Of a stretch of DNA of 64,000 bases, positions 41,498 to 50,755 are shown in pieces (the first letter of the stretch is position 1; each line of letters opens with the position of its first letter). Made by a program: the position numbers and the translations under genes. The notes under the pieces were generated by a model, which was not told the origin of the DNA, ran no database searches, and saw nothing but the letters and a program-made list of their open reading frames with translations. This DNA is from Pygmaiobacter massiliensis (GTDB lineage Bacteria > Bacillota > Clostridia > Oscillospirales > Ruminococcaceae). The stretch lies in contig NZ_OAML01000003.1 in the NCBI RefSeq assembly GCF_900199435.1, positions 1,009,166 through 1,073,165 on the forward strand, written 5' to 3'.

Positions 41498-41515
41498 AAT
41501 GTAATCAATTACATT
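41498..41515. promoter_or_regulatory. LacI-type operator 1
   Basis: AATGTAAT-CA-ATTACATT, perfect 8-bp arms, placed 3 bases after the candidate -10, so it would cover the transcription start. Probably bound by the LacI protein encoded at 41768. Confidence 0.6.
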
Positions 41516-41594
41516 TCGCACTCGTAATTATCTGAAGAATAAAAAATGTTGTTGAAAAATCAGGAATTATTAGTGCTTTTATTTATAATGCAGA

Positions 41595-41608
41595 TGTAAA
41601 CGATTACA
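41595..41608. promoter_or_regulatory. LacI-type operator 2 or CcpA-type cre site
   Basis: TGTAAACGATTACA, a CG-centred palindrome that fits both a LacI site and a loose catabolite-responsive element. Confidence 0.5.
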
Positions 41609-41767
41609 AATTGTGATATACATTTTTTATTTTCAAATTTCCCAGCACGGTGACCTTTAAGCGCGTGGCACGGCTTTTCTTGGCATTGACAGTCGAAACC
41701 ACACGCTTTAAGATGAAAACATAACAGTTTTCACAAGCTGGATATCACTTTTCATCGGAGGTATGCC

Positions 41768-42775
41768 ATGCACACGATTCAAGAAGTTGCAAAAGAGGCG
41801 GGCGTTTCGGTCGCAACCGTTTCGCGGGTGATTAACCAAAGCCCAAAAGTAACACAGGAAACACAGCAGCGTGTTAATGCTGCTATCGCAAAACTAGGCT
41901 ACCACCCCAACGTTTGGGGGCGCAGCCTACGCCGGCAGGAAAGCCGGATGCTGCTTGTCTTTGTGCCTAATATTACAAATCCCTATTATGCCAACATCAT
42001 TACTGGTATTGAAGACACAGCCAAAAAGAACAACTACAACATGATGCTGTGCGTAACAAACGGAGATAAGGAACGAGCCAAAGAATATTTTGAGTTGTTG
42101 CGCTGCGGCAATGCCGATGGAGCGCTGTTGCTGGACACCACGCGCAATGACCAATATGTTCCTCGCCTTGCGAAAAACTTCCCGATTGTACAGTGCTGCG
42201 AATATTGCGAGGATGAATCTATCGGGCATGTTTCTATCGACAATGTCAGCGCAGCAAAGCAGGTGATTCAGTACCTGGTGTCACTGGGACACAAGCGTAT
42301 CGGCTTTGCAGGTTCTGTCAACGAGTTTATCTCTACCCAGCAGCGCGAAACCGGGTTTCGGCAGGCGGTGGCAGAAGCAGGGCTTGCACAGGATGAAGTC
42401 TGCTTTGCCTATGCTGATGCAGACTACAACTTCTTATCCGGTGTGCGCGCAGTAAAAGAGCTGCTTTGCCAGCCTAAGCGACCTACCGCGGTGTTCTGTA
42501 TTTCCGATATGATTGCGCTCGGCGCTTTGCGTGCTGCGAGCGAATTAGGGCTGCGGGTGCCAGAGGATTTGACGGTAGTCGGCTTTGACGATGTTTCTTA
42601 CGCGACGATGTTTCAGCCGATGCTGACTACCGTAAGCCAGCCGGGTTATTCGCTTGGCAAAACTTCCTGCGAAATGCTGCTCAAGAAGATTGCAGGCGGT
42701 ATACCAAGCCACGTTTTCTTAGAGCACAAAATCATTCTTCGAGATTCTTCGGCGTCAAACCACGCCTTGGAATAA
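41768..42775 (+). CDS. LacI-family transcriptional regulator of the rare-sugar operon
   Basis: 335 residues. IQEVAKEAGVSVATVSRVINQSP helix-turn-helix and hinge, then a periplasmic-binding-like domain (RMLLVFVPNITNPYYANIITG, GFAGSVNEFISTQQRETGF, PTAVFCISDMIALGALRAA). ATG with GGAGG. It heads the operon; two palindromes upstream suit it. The ligand is probably a sugar or a keto derivative from the pathway. Confidence 0.9.
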   Translation: MHTIQEVAKEAGVSVATVSRVINQSPKVTQETQQRVNAAIAKLGYHPNVWGRSLRRQESRMLLVFVPNITNPYYANIITGIEDTAKKNNYNMMLCVTNGDKERAKEYFELLRCGNADGALLLDTTRNDQYVPRLAKNFPIVQCCEYCEDESIGHVSIDNVSAAKQVIQYLVSLGHKRIGFAGSVNEFISTQQRETGFRQAVAEAGLAQDEVCFAYADADYNFLSGVRAVKELLCQPKRPTAVFCISDMIALGALRAASELGLRVPEDLTVVGFDDVSYATMFQPMLTTVSQPGYSLGKTSCEMLLKKIAGGIPSHVFLEHKIILRDSSASNHALE

Positions 42776-42806
42776 AAGTAAAACACAAAATTAGGAGGAC
42801 CAGACA

Positions 42807-43805
42807 ATGAAAAAGTTACTCGCACTTGCTCTTGCATCCGTCATGGCGCTTTCCTTGGTGGCATGCGGCGGCAGCGCTTCCAGCACACCCGCTTCCGCAC
42901 CTGCATCCGGGGCTTCTTCCGCTGTTGACAGCGCAGTAGCCGGCGGTGCCCACAAAATCGGCATCCTCGCACCGGCTGTTACACACGGCTGGGTAGCAGC
43001 TGTTGCTTATAATGCAGAAGCACGCTGCAAAGAGCTGGCAGACCAGGTGGATTACAAACTTTACACCAGCAACAACGCAGAAGAAATGACCACTCAGCTG
43101 GATGACCTGATGACTTGGGGCGCCGAAGCAATCGTTGCATTCCCGCAGTGGGAAGGCATGGAAGTGCCCATCCAGAAAGCACTCGATGCAGGCATCACCG
43201 TTGTTAACTTCGACATCGAAATTGCAGCAGACGGCGTATACCGTGTATCCGGCGATAACGAGGACATGGGCGTTCAAGGTGCAAAATACATCGTTGACAA
43301 AATTGGCAAAGAGGGCACCGTTGTTGTGCTCGAAGTACCGACTTCCGGCTCTGTTTCTGAGCTCCGCAAAAAAGGCTTCATGGATACCATCGCTGAGCTG
43401 GCTCCCGACATGAACATTGTAACCTATGCAACCCAGTTCACCCGTGAAGACGGCTTGAAAGATTTTGCAGATATCCTTACCAGCAACTCCAAAATTGATG
43501 CTGTTTATTCTATGGACGACGAGACTTCTATCGGCGTACTGCAGGCCATCAAAGAGAGCGGCCGCAGCGACATCAAAGTTGTTACCGGTGGCGGCGGCAG
43601 CCAGGAATATTTCAAGATGATGCCCGAGTATAAAGACCTCTGGATTGAATCCGCCCTGTACAGCCCGGCCATGGTTCGCGACGCTGTGGACATGGCACTG
43701 GATGTACTCAACGGTAAACAGGTCGAGAAAATCAAAATCATTCCCACCACCATCGTGGATAAAGACAATTACACCGAGTACCTGGACGAAAATTCCCCGT
43801 ACTAA
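42807..43805 (+). CDS. Sugar ABC importer substrate-binding lipoprotein (RbsB-like)
   Basis: 332 residues. Lipobox SLVACG, a Ser/Ala linker, then a type-1 binding fold with HKIGILAPAVTHGWVAAVAYN, VDYKLYTSNN, EAIVAFPQWEGMEVPIQKAL and VYSMDDETSIGVLQAI. It delivers a monosaccharide or small glycoside to the Rbs-type permease encoded two genes on. GGAGG site. A perfect 12-bp hairpin follows (43825-43851), likely to protect the abundant binding-protein mRNA. Confidence 0.9.
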   Translation: MKKLLALALASVMALSLVACGGSASSTPASAPASGASSAVDSAVAGGAHKIGILAPAVTHGWVAAVAYNAEARCKELADQVDYKLYTSNNAEEMTTQLDDLMTWGAEAIVAFPQWEGMEVPIQKALDAGITVVNFDIEIAADGVYRVSGDNEDMGVQGAKYIVDKIGKEGTVVVLEVPTSGSVSELRKKGFMDTIAELAPDMNIVTYATQFTREDGLKDFADILTSNSKIDAVYSMDDETSIGVLQAIKESGRSDIKVVTGGGGSQEYFKMMPEYKDLWIESALYSPAMVRDAVDMALDVLNGKQVEKIKIIPTTIVDKDNYTEYLDENSPY

Positions 43806-43824
43806 TCTGTAACAGACCGAGTAT

Positions 43825-43851
43825 AGGGGCTATGGCAATGCCATAGCCCCT
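43825..43851 (+). repeat. Stable hairpin after the RbsB-like gene
   Basis: AGGGGCTATGGC-aat-GCCATAGCCCCT, perfect 12-bp stem, no T run. Probably sets higher expression of the binding protein than of the ATPase downstream. Confidence 0.7.
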
Positions 43852-43876
43852 TACTTGAAGAAATGGAAGTGATAGC

Positions 43877-45376
43877 ATGACGCTGGAGATGCGCGATATC
43901 TGCAAGTCTTTTGGCAGCAACACGGTACTTAAAAGCGTTAGTTTTACATTGCGGGGTGGCGAAATTTGTGCGCTGCTTGGCGAAAATGGCGCAGGCAAAT
44001 CTACGCTGATGAATATTTTGGGCGGGGTATTGCCCGCAGATTCCGGCAGTGTCCTGCTAGATGGCAAAGTGCAGTCGTTCGCATGCCCGTCCGATTCTCT
44101 TGATGCGGGTATTGCTTTTATTCACCAGGAGCTTAGCCTGATCAATGACCTCGCAATTTACGAAAATATGTTTATTGGGCGAGAGTTGAAAACCAAACGC
44201 GGTCTTTTAGATGCAGCGGCGATGATAGAAAAAACGCAGGCCGTTTTTGACCGCATTGGTATTTCGCTTGATCCTAAAACCATGGTACGGGACCTGGACG
44301 CTTCTTATAAGCAAATCGTCGAGATTAGCCGTGCGATGATGATGGATGCTTCGGTTATTATTATGGATGAACCGACGACATCATTGACAGACCCTGAAAT
44401 CGAGCGCGTTTTTGAAATGATGCGCACCCTGCGTGAACAGGGTGTAGGTATTGTTTTTATTTCTCACAAACTCAAAGAAGTAATGGAAATCTGCGATTGC
44501 TACACCGTACTGCGCGACGGCAATATGGTAGCCGCGGGCAAAGTGCCGGAAACATCGATTGACGAGCTGGCGCGCCACATGGTTGGACACAATGTGCGCA
44601 CCGAAGCCCTTTGCAAAAGCGCAGAATTTTCTCACGATGTGCTGCGCGGCGAACATTTAACCGGCAGCGGGTTTGCGGATATTTCCTTTTGCGTACGCGC
44701 CGGCGAAGTGCTCGGTGTTACCGGGCTGCTGGGCGATGGCCGCAGCGAACTGTTCCAGACGATTTTTGGGGCAGGAGGGAGCTATACCGGGCAGGTATAT
44801 CTGGAAGGAAAGCCCGTGAAAATCACCAGCACAATGCAGTCCATGCGGCTGGGCGTGGGGTATTTGCCGCGCAACCGCAAAGAAAATGGTATCATCGGCG
44901 ATATGAGCATTCTCGACAATGGTTCAATTGTAACCTGGCCATTGCTTGCCCGCTGGGGCTTTATTGACCGCAAAAAGCAGCATGCAGAATTTGACCGTCA
45001 AAAAGAAGAGCTTCATATTAAGATGGGCAACAAATCAGACCTTATCACCAGCCTTTCGGGCGGTAACCAGCAAAAAGTGGTGCTGGCAAAATGGCTTAGT
45101 GCAAACCCGAAAGTGCTGATTTTAGATAACCCGACCCAAGGCGTTGACGTGGGCGCGAAAGAAGAAATTTACGACATCATTCTTGCACTGGCGAAAAAAG
45201 GGGTGGCTGTCGTTGTACTTTCCAGCGAGGCGCAGGAGATTATCCGGGTATGTGACCGCTCTCTTGTCATGTTCCATGGCAGGCTGATTGGCGAGGTAAG
45301 CGGCGAGCAGATGAACGAGCACGAGATGATGCGGCTTGCCACTGGTGGTGACCAGACAGCGCATGAAACTGCTTAG
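43877..45376 (+). CDS. Sugar ABC importer ATP-binding protein with two ABC domains (RbsA/MglA-like)
   Basis: 499 residues. First domain Walker A GENGAGKST near residue 38 and Walker B IIMDEPTTSLTD near 160. Second domain with the degenerate Walker A VTGLLGDGRSELFQ near 280, signature LSGGNQQKVVLAKWL near 395 and LILDNPTQGVD. This split of one full and one modified site is typical of RbsA-type ATPases. It energises the permease at 45472. Confidence 0.92.
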   Translation: MTLEMRDICKSFGSNTVLKSVSFTLRGGEICALLGENGAGKSTLMNILGGVLPADSGSVLLDGKVQSFACPSDSLDAGIAFIHQELSLINDLAIYENMFIGRELKTKRGLLDAAAMIEKTQAVFDRIGISLDPKTMVRDLDASYKQIVEISRAMMMDASVIIMDEPTTSLTDPEIERVFEMMRTLREQGVGIVFISHKLKEVMEICDCYTVLRDGNMVAAGKVPETSIDELARHMVGHNVRTEALCKSAEFSHDVLRGEHLTGSGFADISFCVRAGEVLGVTGLLGDGRSELFQTIFGAGGSYTGQVYLEGKPVKITSTMQSMRLGVGYLPRNRKENGIIGDMSILDNGSIVTWPLLARWGFIDRKKQHAEFDRQKEELHIKMGNKSDLITSLSGGNQQKVVLAKWLSANPKVLILDNPTQGVDVGAKEEIYDIILALAKKGVAVVVLSSEAQEIIRVCDRSLVMFHGRLIGEVSGEQMNEHEMMRLATGGDQTAHETA

Positions 45377-45471
45377 ATGTGCTGCAAAGCGATAAAGCGT
45401 AAAGGAACCCTGGCTGCTGCTCTTTGCGGGCAGGCGGCGCAAGCACAGCTCCTCAGAAAGGAATAACAGAT

Positions 45472-46515
45472 ATGAAAACCACAACAAAAAAGCAAACCAG
45501 TTTTTTCTCATGGTTCCGGGATATGTGGATGAATCATCCCTTGTTCAGCACCGGCATTGCTCTGCTGGTGATGATAGTTTTGCAAACGATTGCACTGGGC
45601 TTTGATTTCTCATCCATTGGTGCATGGTTCAACGTATGGGCCCGCAACTGGGTCAACATTCTGCGCAACAACGCCGGTGTTGGCATTATTGCCTTGGGTA
45701 TGACCTTTGTCATTATTTCGGGCGGTATCGACCTTGCTGTCGGTTCCACTCTTGTAGCTGTTGGTGCTGTATTGATGATGTTCATTGATTCCGGCGCTAA
45801 AGGCATCCTTGCAGGCATTGGCATAAGCGGTGTACCCGCTTTTGCAATCGGCATTCTGGTTGCAGCAGGGTTTGGTACCATGCTTGGCGAAATTACCGGA
45901 TTATTGATTACAAAAGGCAAGCTGCCGCCGTTTATTGCGACACTTGGCACCATGAAAATTTGCCGCAGTGTGACGCAGCAATTTATGCAGGGGTATACCC
46001 CCACAGTGCCCAAACCGTTTTTGCAGATTGCCAGTTTTGAAATCGGCGGTCAGATGCTGATGCCGATTCTCTACTGGGGATTGCTTGCTTACCTGCTGCA
46101 CGTTGTATCCAAGCGAACCACCTTTGGCCGTCATGTGTTTGCAGTAGGCTCGAACGAGCGCACGGCAAAACTTTCGGGCGTGAATGTGCAAAAAGTGAAA
46201 CGCCGCGTTTATGCGCTTATGGGCTCACTGGTTGGCCTCGCAGCAGTGTTGCAGGTAAGCCGTATTGGCTCGATGGACTATGCGAACGCAGGCAGCGGAT
46301 ATGAGATGGATGCTATCGCTGCGGTTATCGTGGGCGGTACCAGCATGTCTGGCGGCAAGGGCTCGATCGTGGGTACCGTGCTTGGCATGTTGATTATCGC
46401 AGTAATGAATAACCTGCTTAACCTGATGGGCGTACCCCCGTTTTTACGCGAGGCCTGCAAAGGTGTTATCGTCATTGGTGCGGTGCTGCTGCAGAAAAAA
46501 GAAAGCGCTTCCTGA
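45472..46515 (+). CDS. Sugar ABC importer permease (RbsC-like)
   Basis: 347 residues, about nine membrane helices. Family motifs: GMTFVIISGGIDLAVGSTLV and GRHVFAVGSNERTAKLSGVNV, ending in the coupling segment, then AIAAVIVGGTSMSGGKGSI. ATG 45472 is selected by GAAAGGA; the longer frame from 45424 has no site. It completes the Rbs-type importer with the two genes upstream. Confidence 0.92.
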   Translation: MKTTTKKQTSFFSWFRDMWMNHPLFSTGIALLVMIVLQTIALGFDFSSIGAWFNVWARNWVNILRNNAGVGIIALGMTFVIISGGIDLAVGSTLVAVGAVLMMFIDSGAKGILAGIGISGVPAFAIGILVAAGFGTMLGEITGLLITKGKLPPFIATLGTMKICRSVTQQFMQGYTPTVPKPFLQIASFEIGGQMLMPILYWGLLAYLLHVVSKRTTFGRHVFAVGSNERTAKLSGVNVQKVKRRVYALMGSLVGLAAVLQVSRIGSMDYANAGSGYEMDAIAAVIVGGTSMSGGKGSIVGTVLGMLIIAVMNNLLNLMGVPPFLREACKGVIVIGAVLLQKKESAS

Positions 46516-46541
46516 TAATAAAAGCCAAGGGGGGAATCACG

Positions 46542-47579
46542 ATGTTTCACATTGGAATAATCGGTTGTGGGAAAATTGCACAGGTTCGCCACATTCCGGA
46601 GTATGCCGATAATCAACAAGTACATATGGCGGGCTTTTTTGACTTAAATACCGAGCGCGCCGAAACCTTTGCTACACAATATGGCGGAAAAGTATACCCT
46701 AGCTACCAAGCCATGCTTGCCGACCCGCAGATTGATGCGGTCAGCGTCTGCTCTGCAAACGTTTCTCATGCAGAGATTACGATTGCTGCGCTCAAAGCGG
46801 GTAAGCATGTGCTGTGTGAAAAGCCGATGGCCACCACGCTGGAGGATTGCGAAGCGATGGTGAAAGCGGCACAAGAGGCCGGGAAATACCTGATGATAGG
46901 GCAAAATCAGCGTTTGACCAAAGCACATAAAAAAGCAAAAGACCTGATTTTAGCCGGAGCCATTGGCAAAGTGCTTACCTTTCGCACTACTTTTGGCCAC
47001 GGTGGGCCAGAGAGCTGGAGCATCGACCCGGGCAAAAACACCTGGTTCTTTGATAAAAACAAGGCTTCAATGGGGGCGATGGCAGACCTCGGCATTCATA
47101 AGACAGACTTGATTCAATACCTGCTGGGTGAAACCGTGGCAGAAACCAAAGCAACTGTAACAACACTGGACAAAAAAGACGCGAATGGCAACCTGATTGG
47201 TGTGGACGACAATGCCATTTGCATCTACACGATGAGCGGTGGTGCCACTGGTACGATGACAGCAAGCTGGACCTATTACGGCGCCGAGGATAACTCCACT
47301 GTGCTGTATGGCACTGCGGGCAGCATGCGCATTTACGACGACCCTGCTTATGCTATCCAGATTACCACTGCGGCAGGCGAGCGGATTCTTTATGAAATGG
47401 AAAAAATACAGACCAACGACAACCAGACAAAATCTGGTGTGATTGACCTGTTTGTAGAGTGCCTTGCGGAAAACAAAGCACCAGAAATTTCGGGGGCGTC
47501 TGTTCTGCCGGCAATGAGGGCCGTTTTTGCAAGCATCGAATCCAGCGCTACCGGACAAAGCATCAAAATAACACAGTAA
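46542..47579 (+). CDS. Gfo/Idh/MocA-family oxidoreductase 1
   Basis: 345 residues. N-terminal Rossmann fold GIIGCGKIAQVRHIPEY, the CEKPMA lysine motif (HVLCEKPMATTLEDCEAMV), and a C-terminal alpha/beta domain with MGAMADLGIHKTDLIQYLLG (His and Asp near the catalytic site). Such enzymes oxidise hydroxyls of sugars or cyclitols with NAD(P). Together with the second member at 49468 and two TIM-barrel proteins, it suggests oxidation-first breakdown of a glycoside or inositol. Confidence 0.88.
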   Translation: MFHIGIIGCGKIAQVRHIPEYADNQQVHMAGFFDLNTERAETFATQYGGKVYPSYQAMLADPQIDAVSVCSANVSHAEITIAALKAGKHVLCEKPMATTLEDCEAMVKAAQEAGKYLMIGQNQRLTKAHKKAKDLILAGAIGKVLTFRTTFGHGGPESWSIDPGKNTWFFDKNKASMGAMADLGIHKTDLIQYLLGETVAETKATVTTLDKKDANGNLIGVDDNAICIYTMSGGATGTMTASWTYYGAEDNSTVLYGTAGSMRIYDDPAYAIQITTAAGERILYEMEKIQTNDNQTKSGVIDLFVECLAENKAPEISGASVLPAMRAVFASIESSATGQSIKITQ

Positions 47580-47595
47580 AGCGAGGCGTATCTAG

Positions 47596-48510
47596 TTGAA
47601 ACTGGGATTTGTAAGTGCCATTCTGGACGGGTGGACCTTTGAGGAAATGATAGACACCGCAAGTGAAATGGGCTACGAATGTGTAGAAGTAGCCTGCTGG
47701 CCGCAAGGCAAAGCAGAGCGCCGATATGCCGGAGTCTGCCACATTGATGTGGATACTCTGGACGAAGCTAAAATTACTTATATCCACAATTATTGCAAAG
47801 ATAAAAAAGTTGAAATTTCTTCTCTCGCGTACTATCCCAATACAATGGATCCGGATATTGAAAAGCGCGCGACCTGCATTGCGCATCTGAAAAAGGTAAT
47901 TGATGCAAGCCATCGGCTGGGCATTGGCATGGTAACTACTTTCGTAGGGCGCGATCAGTCCAAAACCGTAGAGGAAAATATCGCATTGTTTCGCGAGGTT
48001 TGGCCGGATATTATCCGCTTTGCCGAAGAAAGAAAAGTAAAAATTGCCATTGAAAACTGCCCCATGCTGTTTGGGCCAGACCAGTGGCCGGGCGGGCAAA
48101 ACCTCGCCACTACACCTGCAATTTGGCGCCAGCTTTTTGCAATTGCAGAAAGTGACTACTTTGGTCTGAACTACGACCCGAGCCACTTTGTGTGGCAGAT
48201 GATGGATTATCTTGCACCGCTTTACGAGTTTAAAGATAAAATCTTTCATGTGCATTACAAAGACATTAAACTGTATCCGGATAAGCTGCGCGAAGTGGGA
48301 ATCATGGCCTATCCGCTCGAGTATATGGCCCCCAAACTGCCTGGGCTTGGCGATGTGGATTGGGCGAAATATGTATCCGCGCTCAATGACATCGGCTATA
48401 ACGGTTACACCTGCATTGAGGTGGAGGACCGAGCTTTTGAAAGCAGCCGTGACCGGGTGCTTGATAGCCTGCGTCTTTCTAAACGCTATATTGAGCAATT
48501 TGTGATTTAG
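47596..48510 (+). CDS. Sugar phosphate isomerase/epimerase-like TIM barrel 1
   Basis: 304 residues of the AP endonuclease-2/xylose isomerase-like fold. Metal ligand regions: AIENCPMLF, LNYDPSHFVW, HVHYKDIK and TCIEVEDRAF. TTG start with GAGGCG upstream. This fold covers inosose isomerase, hydroxypyruvate isomerase and C- or O-glycoside cleaving subunits; the exact reaction is not readable. Located between the first dehydrogenase and the second TIM barrel. Confidence 0.82.
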   Translation: MKLGFVSAILDGWTFEEMIDTASEMGYECVEVACWPQGKAERRYAGVCHIDVDTLDEAKITYIHNYCKDKKVEISSLAYYPNTMDPDIEKRATCIAHLKKVIDASHRLGIGMVTTFVGRDQSKTVEENIALFREVWPDIIRFAEERKVKIAIENCPMLFGPDQWPGGQNLATTPAIWRQLFAIAESDYFGLNYDPSHFVWQMMDYLAPLYEFKDKIFHVHYKDIKLYPDKLREVGIMAYPLEYMAPKLPGLGDVDWAKYVSALNDIGYNGYTCIEVEDRAFESSRDRVLDSLRLSKRYIEQFVI

Positions 48511-48643
48511 TTTAAAAGTACAAACGCGCAGGGCTGTGAGCTCAGCGCGTTTGCTTTACCGTGGTTTTGAGATACAGGTAAACAGAGATAAGGCATGTAC
48601 TGCCTTTAAATTAAAGCCGCGAAAGCGGCAGAATGGAGCTTTT

Positions 48644-49456
48644 ATGAAACGTATCATTGCGGTTAATTCTAATTGCTATCATGGTTATTCCATAGAAGAT
48701 GCCATCGACGGCATAGCTGCGGCAGGGTTCCATTACATAGAGCTGACAGCCACCAAAGGCTGGACAGAACACGTCTTTCCCACCATGCCTCTCGAGCGGC
48801 TTTGGCAGGTCAAAGAAAAGCTGAACAAGGCAGGGCTTATGCCTTTTGCAATGAGTGGGCATTGCAATTTGATGGACACGGCACGCATCTCGGATTTTGT
48901 TTCTAATATTCGCCTAGCAGCGTTTTTTGGCTGTGATTATATCGTGTCTTCAGTCGGTGAAGCCCACTTGGAAGACAAAGCCATTGCAAGCAATGAAGAA
49001 GTGGCGCGTCACATCCGTGCATTGGTGCCGTATCTCGAAGAGTATCGGCAGACGCTGGTGCTTGAAACCCATGGTGACCACAGCACAGGGCGTATTTTAA
49101 AAGAGATTGTTGCCTTGGTGGATTCGCCGCGTGTGAAAATCAACTACGACACCGCAAACGTTATTTTTTACGGAGATGTTGCTCCGCAAGACGATTTGAG
49201 CTGCTGCATCGAGGAGGTAGCCTACATGCACCTGAAAGACAAAGCGGGCAGCACACGAGAATGGAACTTCCCGGCACTGGGGGAGGGAAATATTGATTTC
49301 CCCAAAGTGTTCCAAAAACTAGAAGCGGCAGGCAATGATTGCCCGTTCAGCGTCGAAATTGAATTTACCCAGGCTGGCCCTGAAAGCCTTGCGCAAATCA
49401 ATGCGGCAGTCGAAACTTCAGCAAAGTATCTTATCGAGCATGGCTTTGAGCTGTAA
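48644..49456 (+). CDS. Sugar phosphate isomerase/epimerase-like TIM barrel 2
   Basis: About 270 residues. HGYSIEDAIDGIAAAGFHYIEL at the start; metal-site regions LVLETHGDHSTG, INYDTANVIFY, YMHLKDKAG and FSVEIEFTQ. ATG 48644 has TGGAG and follows a small GCCGC-gaaa-GCGGC hairpin at 48616-48629. Similar to barrel 1 in fold only; sequence identity is low, so the two probably do different steps. Confidence 0.82.
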   Translation: MKRIIAVNSNCYHGYSIEDAIDGIAAAGFHYIELTATKGWTEHVFPTMPLERLWQVKEKLNKAGLMPFAMSGHCNLMDTARISDFVSNIRLAAFFGCDYIVSSVGEAHLEDKAIASNEEVARHIRALVPYLEEYRQTLVLETHGDHSTGRILKEIVALVDSPRVKINYDTANVIFYGDVAPQDDLSCCIEEVAYMHLKDKAGSTREWNFPALGEGNIDFPKVFQKLEAAGNDCPFSVEIEFTQAGPESLAQINAAVETSAKYLIEHGFEL

Positions 49457-49467
49457 AGGAGGACACT

Positions 49468-50436
49468 ATGATACGCATAGGACTGGTTGGTGCCGGAGGC
49501 ATGGGAACGGTACATCACAGCAATTACGCCCATATTGAGGGCTGCGAGGTAGTGGCGGTTGTTGGCACTTCACCGAAAGACCATGAAAATGCTGCGGCAT
49601 GGAATCTGCCGCTTTATGAAACTATCTCAGCGATGGTGGCAGCGCAGGAAATTGACCTTGTGGATGTTTGCACACCGACTTTTTTGCACAAACAGCATGT
49701 GATGGAAAGCCTCTTGGCAGGCAAACATACCATCACGGAAAAACCAGTAGCACTTTCTGCTGAGGATGCCCGTGCCATGTTTGCGCTGGCAGAAGAAAAA
49801 GGTGTACAGCTTTATGTGGCACAGGTGTTGCAGTTTACGAAAGAAGTAGAGTTGCTACACCGTCTGGTGACCACAGGGGTGTATGGCAAACCTTTGGATG
49901 CCTGTTTTGAGCGCCTGTCCGCCTGCCCGCAATGGGCACAAGGGGGATGGCTGTTTGACAAATCCAAAAGCGGCCTTGTACCGTTTGATTTGCACATTCA
50001 TGATTTGGATGTGATTGTGAGCCTTTTTGGCAAGCCCGACCAGGTAAAGGTAACAAGCTGCCGTGGCGAAAGTAAAGACTACGCAGAACAGTATCGGTTT
50101 GCATATACTTTTGGGAAACTGAATGTCGTGGCGGAAGCCGGTTGGCTGAATGCCGATATTCCATTTACGGCTCGCTGGCGCGTTTATTTTGAAAATGCGA
50201 TGGTCGTCAACGATGGCACACAGGTAACGGTTTACCAGTTCGGTGAGCCGCCACACGTATTCGATACGGAAGACGAGGTGAAAATCCCCACCGGAATTAA
50301 TGTGCCGCCGACCGGTTGGTACTTAACCGAGCTTCGCCACTTTATCGAATGTGTAAAAGAAAATCAGCCCTCACCGCGGGTGCCAAAAGAACAGGTGCTT
50401 ACCGTGTTGGAAATTTTGGAACAGGTCGATGCTTAA
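49468..50436 (+). CDS. Gfo/Idh/MocA-family oxidoreductase 2
   Basis: 322 residues. IGLVGAGGMGTVHHSNYAHI, ITEKPVALSAEDARAMF (EKP motif), and GLVPFDLHIHDLDVIVSLFG in the C-terminal half. AAAGGAGG precedes the ATG at 49468, 11 bases after the previous stop. Last gene of the LacI operon. If enzyme 1 oxidises the bound sugar, this one may reduce a keto product, or act on a different position. Confidence 0.88.
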   Translation: MIRIGLVGAGGMGTVHHSNYAHIEGCEVVAVVGTSPKDHENAAAWNLPLYETISAMVAAQEIDLVDVCTPTFLHKQHVMESLLAGKHTITEKPVALSAEDARAMFALAEEKGVQLYVAQVLQFTKEVELLHRLVTTGVYGKPLDACFERLSACPQWAQGGWLFDKSKSGLVPFDLHIHDLDVIVSLFGKPDQVKVTSCRGESKDYAEQYRFAYTFGKLNVVAEAGWLNADIPFTARWRVYFENAMVVNDGTQVTVYQFGEPPHVFDTEDEVKIPTGINVPPTGWYLTELRHFIECVKENQPSPRVPKEQVLTVLEILEQVDA

Positions 50437-50516
50437 ATTCACAAAGGTGTAAAACCAAAAAAGGATAGCCTGTGAAAAGAGCCGACGCACGTTTTGCAAA
50501 TGCATATATTAAATAA

Positions 50517-50560
50517 AAAAAGAAACCCCGAAGCAGCGAAAGCTGTTTCGGGGTTTCTTG
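50517..50560. terminator. Terminator between the LacI operon and the spoIIID fragment
   Basis: AGAAACCCCGAAgCAGC pairs with GCTGtTTCGGGGTTTCT. T7 follows on the minus strand and TTTCTTG on the plus strand. Confidence 0.88.
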
Positions 50561-50626
50561 ATTTCAGGTTAATGCAGAAAAAATGGCTAAAATAAAGTGT
50601 TTTGAAAGAGTGCAGTCACTTGCATA

Positions 50627-50755
50627 TTAAGAAACATCTGTGTGTACGGTAGATTTGGAAATGCCAAATACGGGAGTTGCATTACGCACCGTTTCGCCTA
50701 TTTTGACGATATATTCTCCTAGCGCAATAGCGCGCTCTTCAGGGTCACCTTTCAC
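50627..50755 (-). pseudogene. Truncated second copy of spoIIID (42 codons)
   Basis: Bases 50643-50795 match 35125-35277 with 7 substitutions in 153 bases; 90 bases (50701-50790) are identical. The copy keeps the GTG start, the AGGAG site and the region up to a changed SigE-like -10. Its frame is open for 42 residues through GISKSTVHTDV, then VS and a TAA stop, so it lacks the basic C-terminal half. Changes in the helix region include K39T and substitutions T19I and A27T-T28P. Either a decayed duplicate or a small truncated regulator. It lies 48 bases after the GH1 gene on the same strand. Confidence 0.85.

Larger units (their letters stand above)
41132..41767. other. Gene-free stretch before the LacI-controlled sugar operon
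   Basis: Contains a terminator (41178-41220), a promoter (41466-41494) and two palindromic operators. A 62-codon frame at 41222-41410 starts right behind the terminator without a ribosome binding site and is not supported. Confidence 0.6.
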
